Below are positions 5,418 to 9,206 of a stretch of 9,206 bases of DNA, one piece after another (the first letter of the stretch is position 1; each line of letters begins with the position of its first letter). The translations under genes were made by a program, and so were the position numbers. Below the pieces are notes generated by a model. The model did no database searches. It was not told where the DNA came from and saw only the letters and a program-made list of their open reading frames with translations. The stretch is from Thiomargarita sp. (GTDB lineage: Bacteria; Pseudomonadota; Gammaproteobacteria; Beggiatoales; Beggiatoaceae), in the NCBI GenBank assembly GCA_030618965.1, contig JAUXCJ010000016.1, positions 1 through 9,206 on the forward strand. The letters run 5' to 3'.

Positions 5418-7976
5418 ATGAAATCAATTTTTTTCAGCTTTGCCATGACATTCTTATTGTTATCCGGCTCTCTACCCACTCATGCCAATGAGCGACCGGG
5501 CAAGCTTGTCAAGGATGTTAATCCGGGTACGCTTGAAGTGACACAAATGGGTGGCGAAACACCAAAGACTAAACTGGAAATGCCACTGAAGCACACTGAT
5601 GTCAATATCGAAATTTCTGGTTTTGTCGCCAGTGCGACTGTGACTCAGCATTATCATAACCCATTTAAAAAACCGATTGAGGCGGTTTATACGTTTCCCT
5701 TGCCCAATGATGCCGCTGTGGATGATATGCAAATGACGATTGGGTCGCGCACTATCAAGGGCCTCATTAAACGTCGAAAAGAAGCTCGCCAGATTTATGA
5801 ACAAGCGCGAGCTAAAGGGCAACGCGCTTCACTGTTGGAGCAAGAGCGTCCCAATATCTTTACGCAATCAGTCGCCAATATTATGCCCGGCGATAACGTG
5901 ATTATTACGATTCGCTATGTCAATATTCTACGTTATGCCGAAGGCAGTTATGAGTTGGTTTTCCCGATGGTAGTTGGCCCTCGCTATATTCCAGCTAAAG
6001 TCGCCACCGGACACAGTGGCACTGGCTGGGCACCAGATACCGATGCCGTAGCCGATGCCTCTCGTATTACGCCACCGGTACTCAAACCCGGCGAGCGCAC
6101 TGGCCATGATATTGCCTTAGCGGTGAAATTAGATGCCGGTGTCCCCATTAAAAATGTTCATTCTAGTTCTCATGTAATTGATACTAAAAATATTAATCAA
6201 CATGAGCAACAGATTCAATTGCACTCTGCTGATAGACTGCCCAATAAAGACTTTGTGTTACGCTATCAAGTCGCTGGCCAAGTACCTGAAATCGCTACCA
6301 TTGCTCACCATGACGAGCACGGCGGCTTTTTCACTCTAATTATCCAACCGCAACGCACCGTTACTGATGATCAAGTGATACCGCGTGAACTGATTTTTAT
6401 TGTTGACACCTCTGGCTCAATGGGCGGGTTTCCCATAGAAAAATCTAAAGAAGCGATGCGTCGGCTCATCAAAGGCATGCGTTCAACCGACTTATTCAAT
6501 GTCGTGCGTTTTGCCGGCGATACCGGAACGCTCTGGAGTCAACCTAAACGCAAAACCTTAGCGCACGTCAATGAAGCCTTGCGTTATGTCGAACGTTTTC
6601 GAGGAGGCGGTGGCACCGAAATGCGTAAAGGCATCATAGATGCTCTCGCACAACCGGCCACCGCTGGCTACTTACGCATCGCCTTCTTACTAACCGATGG
6701 CTATGTCGGCAACGAGTTTGGTATCTTTCAAGCCATTGAAAAAGAAAGACGCGGTGCCAGAGTCTTCAGTCTCGGCGTTGGCTCATCAGTCAATCGCTAC
6801 CTATTAGACAGAGCGGCTGAAATCGGTCGCGGCGAAGCCTTTTATGTGCGTCAAGATGAAAACAGCGACAAAGTCATCGATCAATTTTTCCAGCGCGTTG
6901 ATCGTCCAGCTTTAGCGCATATTGAGATCGACTGGGGCAAGCTAGATGTCACCGAACTTTATCCCGCCAAAGTGCCAGATTTATGGGCCGGACAACCGAT
7001 TCGTATTCATGGCCGTTATACCAAAGGCGGAGTAGAAACTATTAGGGTACGCGGACAACTAGCCAATCGCGCCTATCAACAACAACTGCGTGTTGAACTA
7101 CCCCAAAATGCCCCCGCCCATAAAGCGATGGCAACCGTCTGGGCACGACAAAAAGTGCGTCAATTGATGAATCAAATGGTACGCCAAGGGCAAACCACCG
7201 CACTGGTTAAACAAGTCACCGAACTGGGCTTAAATTATCGCCTCATGACGCAATGGACCAGCTTTGTGGCGGTCGAAGAACAAATCGTGAATGTTGACGG
7301 CAAACCGCAAACCGTCGTGCAACCAGTAGAACTACCCGAAGGAGTCTCATATCAAGGTGTATTCGGCGAACAACCGGCACCCACTCCGAATATGAGACGA
7401 CGCGCCTTTAAGAAACGACGTGGTTTTGCCACTAAAGGCATGAGATACCCGCAGCCGCAGAGTATCGTAAGTGGCCGAATCAGCAGTAGTCCGGCAGCTA
7501 CATCAAACGTTGGCGGAAGCGGCAACAGATCTGAACGACAACAACTGCTTGGCAAAAATGAAGCGACTGTCCCTCTCCAAGAACCTAAAGAGAGCGAGGA
7601 GGACGTTTCGGGTAAAAAAGTCAAAGTGCAAGCACCCACTAATCAGATAACCTTTACCCCGGGTAAAGCCACTTTAACAGCCCAAGTCAAACGACTGTTA
7701 GACAAATTAGCCACCCAAATCTGTCAAAATCTGGCTCAGATCAAGAGCATTGTGATTACTGGCCATGCGGATAACAGCCCTACGGATAATTACAAACAGA
7801 AATTATCCTTGCAACGTGCTGTTGCTGTGGCAGAATACCTAATGCGCCAATGCCCAACGCTCACATATAATAAGTTAGTGATAAGAGGCGAAGCGGATCG
7901 GAAACCTATAGCTAATAATGGCACTGAAGCTGGACGGGCTCGGAATCGGCGGGTGGAAGTGTTAATCAAGAAGTGA
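5418..7976 (+). CDS. Exported VIT-vWA protein with C-terminal OmpA-like peptidoglycan-binding domain
   Basis: An 852-residue periplasmic or outer-membrane-associated protein. A signal peptide is visible (MKSIF..., hydrophobic core about 4-17, likely cut after THA at 23). A VIT domain covers about 38-170 (HYHNPFKKPIEAVYTFPLP and RRKEARQIYEQA motifs). A von Willebrand A domain covers about 323-495 with a full metal site: D330-x-S332-x-S334, T400 in GGGGTEM, and D427 in LLTDG. A beta-rich region follows to about 650, then a basic, Ser/Gly-rich linker (about 655-740). Residues 741-850 are OmpA-like: TGHADN (D785), LSLQRAVAVAEYL (R800) and GRARNRRVEV. D and R are the positions that contact peptidoglycan diaminopimelate in OmpA. 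VIT-vWA proteins usually mediate adhesion or protein contacts; here the OmpA domain would tether the vWA module to the cell wall, in place of a sortase signal. The GAGGA ribosome site fits the start. The gene appears monocistronic. Its partner is not known. Confidence 0.9.
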   Translation: MKSIFFSFAMTFLLLSGSLPTHANERPGKLVKDVNPGTLEVTQMGGETPKTKLEMPLKHTDVNIEISGFVASATVTQHYHNPFKKPIEAVYTFPLPNDAAVDDMQMTIGSRTIKGLIKRRKEARQIYEQARAKGQRASLLEQERPNIFTQSVANIMPGDNVIITIRYVNILRYAEGSYELVFPMVVGPRYIPAKVATGHSGTGWAPDTDAVADASRITPPVLKPGERTGHDIALAVKLDAGVPIKNVHSSSHVIDTKNINQHEQQIQLHSADRLPNKDFVLRYQVAGQVPEIATIAHHDEHGGFFTLIIQPQRTVTDDQVIPRELIFIVDTSGSMGGFPIEKSKEAMRRLIKGMRSTDLFNVVRFAGDTGTLWSQPKRKTLAHVNEALRYVERFRGGGGTEMRKGIIDALAQPATAGYLRIAFLLTDGYVGNEFGIFQAIEKERRGARVFSLGVGSSVNRYLLDRAAEIGRGEAFYVRQDENSDKVIDQFFQRVDRPALAHIEIDWGKLDVTELYPAKVPDLWAGQPIRIHGRYTKGGVETIRVRGQLANRAYQQQLRVELPQNAPAHKAMATVWARQKVRQLMNQMVRQGQTTALVKQVTELGLNYRLMTQWTSFVAVEEQIVNVDGKPQTVVQPVELPEGVSYQGVFGEQPAPTPNMRRRAFKKRRGFATKGMRYPQPQSIVSGRISSSPAATSNVGGSGNRSERQQLLGKNEATVPLQEPKESEEDVSGKKVKVQAPTNQITFTPGKATLTAQVKRLLDKLATQICQNLAQIKSIVITGHADNSPTDNYKQKLSLQRAVAVAEYLMRQCPTLTYNKLVIRGEADRKPIANNGTEAGRARNRRVEVLIKK

Positions 7977-8012
7977 ATTACTGAAGTTTGAGGGTTGGAA
8001 TTCAACGCTTTA

Positions 8013-8058
8013 GCCCACCATGCTGGGAACGGTGGGCAGCGTCTTTTTGCTGCCCACC
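8013..8058. repeat. Overlapping GC-rich hairpins downstream of the vWA gene
   Basis: GCCCACC (8013-8019) can pair with GGTGGGC (8031-8037). That same segment, extended to GGTGGGCAGC (8031-8040), pairs perfectly with GCTGCCCACC (8049-8058) around a T-rich 8-base loop. Only one of the two folds can form at a time. Lying 37 bases after the stop, it may end the vWA transcript, although no T-run follows directly. The sequence has the look of an interspersed GGTGGGCAGC palindromic repeat. Confidence 0.6.
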
Positions 8059-8218
8059 CTACAATCAAATTTTTAAGGTACCATAAAATTCATGGTTCAG
8101 TATTAAGTGAGTATTGAATGGATAATTATGCCGCTTTACAAAAAATTTTTCTCGTTCCCAAGCTCCCGCTCTCATCGTTATACAGTATTTAAGTATTTTA
8201 TTTAGGAGAACATTAAAA

Positions 8219-8710
8219 ATGACATCCATAACCAATATTCAACAAACACCACAAGAGAAACAACAGCTTTATCTGGAAAAAGTGAATCAATTTTTTGGGC
8301 AAGTCAAAAAGTGGCTACCCACGCCTTTTGAAACAGTACAAACTGAAAACGCCCTCCTTGAAGATAAAACTGGGGAATATGAAGTACCTCTGTTATCTAT
8401 TATTAAAAAAGGTGTACCGACACCTGATAGTGTAATCGCAAATTTATTGCCAGAAGGTATAAGTTTTTTAACAGGAGAGGATTTGATTGAAATCAAGGGC
8501 GCATGGGATGAAGAAGAAGTCGCTTACATACAGGAAAAAAACCTAATTCACACCGAACGAAATGGCAAGGAATGCTTGATGGATGAAGGATTTGAAACTG
8601 AAGGTTGGTATTGGATTATCAAAAATAAAAATCAAATATGTCCAATTACTAAAGAAGTATTTTTGGAAATCATCAAAAGAGTTTCTGATAATCAGATGGA
8701 GTTAATTTGA
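8219..8710 (+). CDS. Unrecognised protein encoded upstream of a HEPN-like gene
   Basis: A soluble, acidic protein of 163 residues with no signal peptide or membrane segment. I do not recognise a named family. An N-terminal helical part (about 10-35) is followed by a DKTGEYEVPLLSI strand segment (about 49-61), then LPEGISFLTGEDLIEIKG (about 77-94), which suggests a small beta-rich fold, and a C-terminal helix. It starts at an ATG with a good AGGAG site (8204-8208, 10 bases upstream). The next gene starts within its stop codon (TGATG, 8708-8712), so the two should be translated together in near equal amounts. Its lack of catalytic-looking residues and tight coupling to a HEPN-like protein would fit an antitoxin, inhibitor or sensor subunit, but that is inference from arrangement only. 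Confidence 0.8.
   Translation: MTSITNIQQTPQEKQQLYLEKVNQFFGQVKKWLPTPFETVQTENALLEDKTGEYEVPLLSIIKKGVPTPDSVIANLLPEGISFLTGEDLIEIKGAWDEEEVAYIQEKNLIHTERNGKECLMDEGFETEGWYWIIKNKNQICPITKEVFLEIIKRVSDNQMELI
8698..8701 (+). promoter_or_regulatory. Ribosome-binding site deciding the HEPN-like start
   Basis: GGAG sits 8 bases before the ATG at 8710 and only 5 before the TTG at 8707. This favours the ATG and gives a 158-residue product. Confidence 0.6.
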
Positions 8711-9186
8711 TGAATAATCCATTACCAGCCACTTGGAAAGCCATTTTATGTGCTAATGAAGCCTTTAAAATCACGAGACGAGTAATCGTTCGTTCTCCTG
8801 GACATTCCAATGAAGAATGTCAACAAGCCTTACAAATTTTTCAACAAGGCTTGCGAAAAAAAACGCTGTACCAAGGGGATGATGCGTTAAGACTCTTAGA
8901 AGATAAAACAGCGGCACCCAGTCTGGAAATGAGAGAAATAGAAGGTTTATTTGTCTTATATTTATGGGCGACTTTTGAGCGATTTCTGAGAGATTATTTA
9001 CAAGAAAAGGGGGGTGTTCTTAAACAATATGTGCAACCGTCTTCCTTGGCAGATGCCTTATACAAGCATTTTCAAAAAAATGTGGAAAGGTGGGAACCCA
9101 AAGATATTTTAGACTTTCTAAAAGAAAGCGTATTCAATACACCCACACTCAAACCAATGATTGATCACGCCGCGTATCTAGAATAA
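8710..9186 (+). CDS. HEPN-like protein, possibly cut short by a frameshift
   Basis: A mostly helical protein of 158 residues from ATG 8710; a TTG at 8707 is the less likely alternative. The segment EMREIEGLFVLYLWATFERFLRDYLQEK (about 73-100) looks like the long membrane-free helix typical of HEPN domains of the RiboL-PSP/MAE type. An RLLEDKTAAP lead-in and an AYLE end also fit that type. Active HEPN RNases carry an R-x4-6-H motif, usually near the C-terminus; no such motif is present before the stop at 9184-9186. Skipping one base at the stop gives the frame NINKSDR up to the window edge, so the catalytic part may continue in the +1 frame. HEPN proteins are common RNase toxins and abortive-infection effectors. 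Here the gene is coupled by a one-base overlap to the unknown gene upstream. The family assignment is by recall and moderate. Confidence 0.6.
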   Translation: MNNPLPATWKAILCANEAFKITRRVIVRSPGHSNEECQQALQIFQQGLRKKTLYQGDDALRLLEDKTAAPSLEMREIEGLFVLYLWATFERFLRDYLQEKGGVLKQYVQPSSLADALYKHFQKNVERWEPKDILDFLKESVFNTPTLKPMIDHAAYLE

Positions 9187-9206
9187 CATTAATAAGTCGG
9201 ATCGTA

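Noticed and set aside
5472..5822. 116-codon minus-strand open frame inside the vWA gene
   Set aside because: It lies opposite the conserved signal peptide and VIT domain coding region; the + strand protein explains the sequence fully.
8149..8172. CTCGTTCCCAAGCTCCCGCT, resembling half of a known style of palindromic repeat
   Set aside because: The matching second half is missing in the window, so it cannot be supported as a repeat.

Overview
The window looks like an accessory region of a moderately AT-rich Gram-negative, most likely gammaproteobacterial, chromosome. The evidence is a QseBC/PmrAB-type two-component pair, an exported protein with an OmpA-type peptidoglycan-binding domain, and many short palindromic repeats between genes. 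The repeat style (TAGGTTGGAGT..., GGTGGGCAGC..., AAGGATTATAAGGAT...) reminds me of large sulfur bacteria (Beggiatoa/Thioploca/Thiomargarita relatives) and of filamentous cyanobacteria. The sulfur-bacteria placement is inference only.

Left part (1-2580, + strand): a GIY-YIG (T5orf172-type) nuclease domain enters from outside the window and runs with no stop codon into an OmpR-family response regulator. That regulator overlaps its QseC-like sensor kinase by 4 bases (ATGA). The regulator has its own plausible ATG at 551 and an internal extended -10 promoter, so the long frame may be a real fusion or two genes lacking a separating stop. The kinase has a strongly acidic stretch in its periplasmic loop, encoded by a perfect 9-bp triplicate.

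Repeat cluster (2581-2939): three unrelated palindromic elements lie side by side between convergent genes, including a perfect 32-bp inverted repeat.

Defence module (2940-4849, - strand): a two-gene operon encodes an ABC/RecF-like ATPase and an HNH nuclease matching Septu (PtuA-PtuB), also known as the effector pair of retron Ec78. No reverse transcriptase is in the window.

Divergent intergenic region (4850-5417): this holds a 9-bp tandem repeat, a ~415-bp segment bounded by 15-bp inverted repeats with hairpins inside, and a near-consensus sigma70 promoter. The promoter overlaps a short relic resembling the start of a response regulator.

Right part (5418-9206, + strand): an 852-residue exported VIT-vWA-OmpA protein is followed by overlapping GC-rich hairpins. 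Then comes a compact two-gene operon: an unrecognised 163-residue protein and a HEPN-like protein whose frame closes just before where the HEPN catalytic motif would be expected. That pair is the best candidate for a little-described system. The GIY-YIG domain, Septu and the HEPN pair together make this look like a small defence/conflict neighbourhood interleaved with housekeeping-type signalling.
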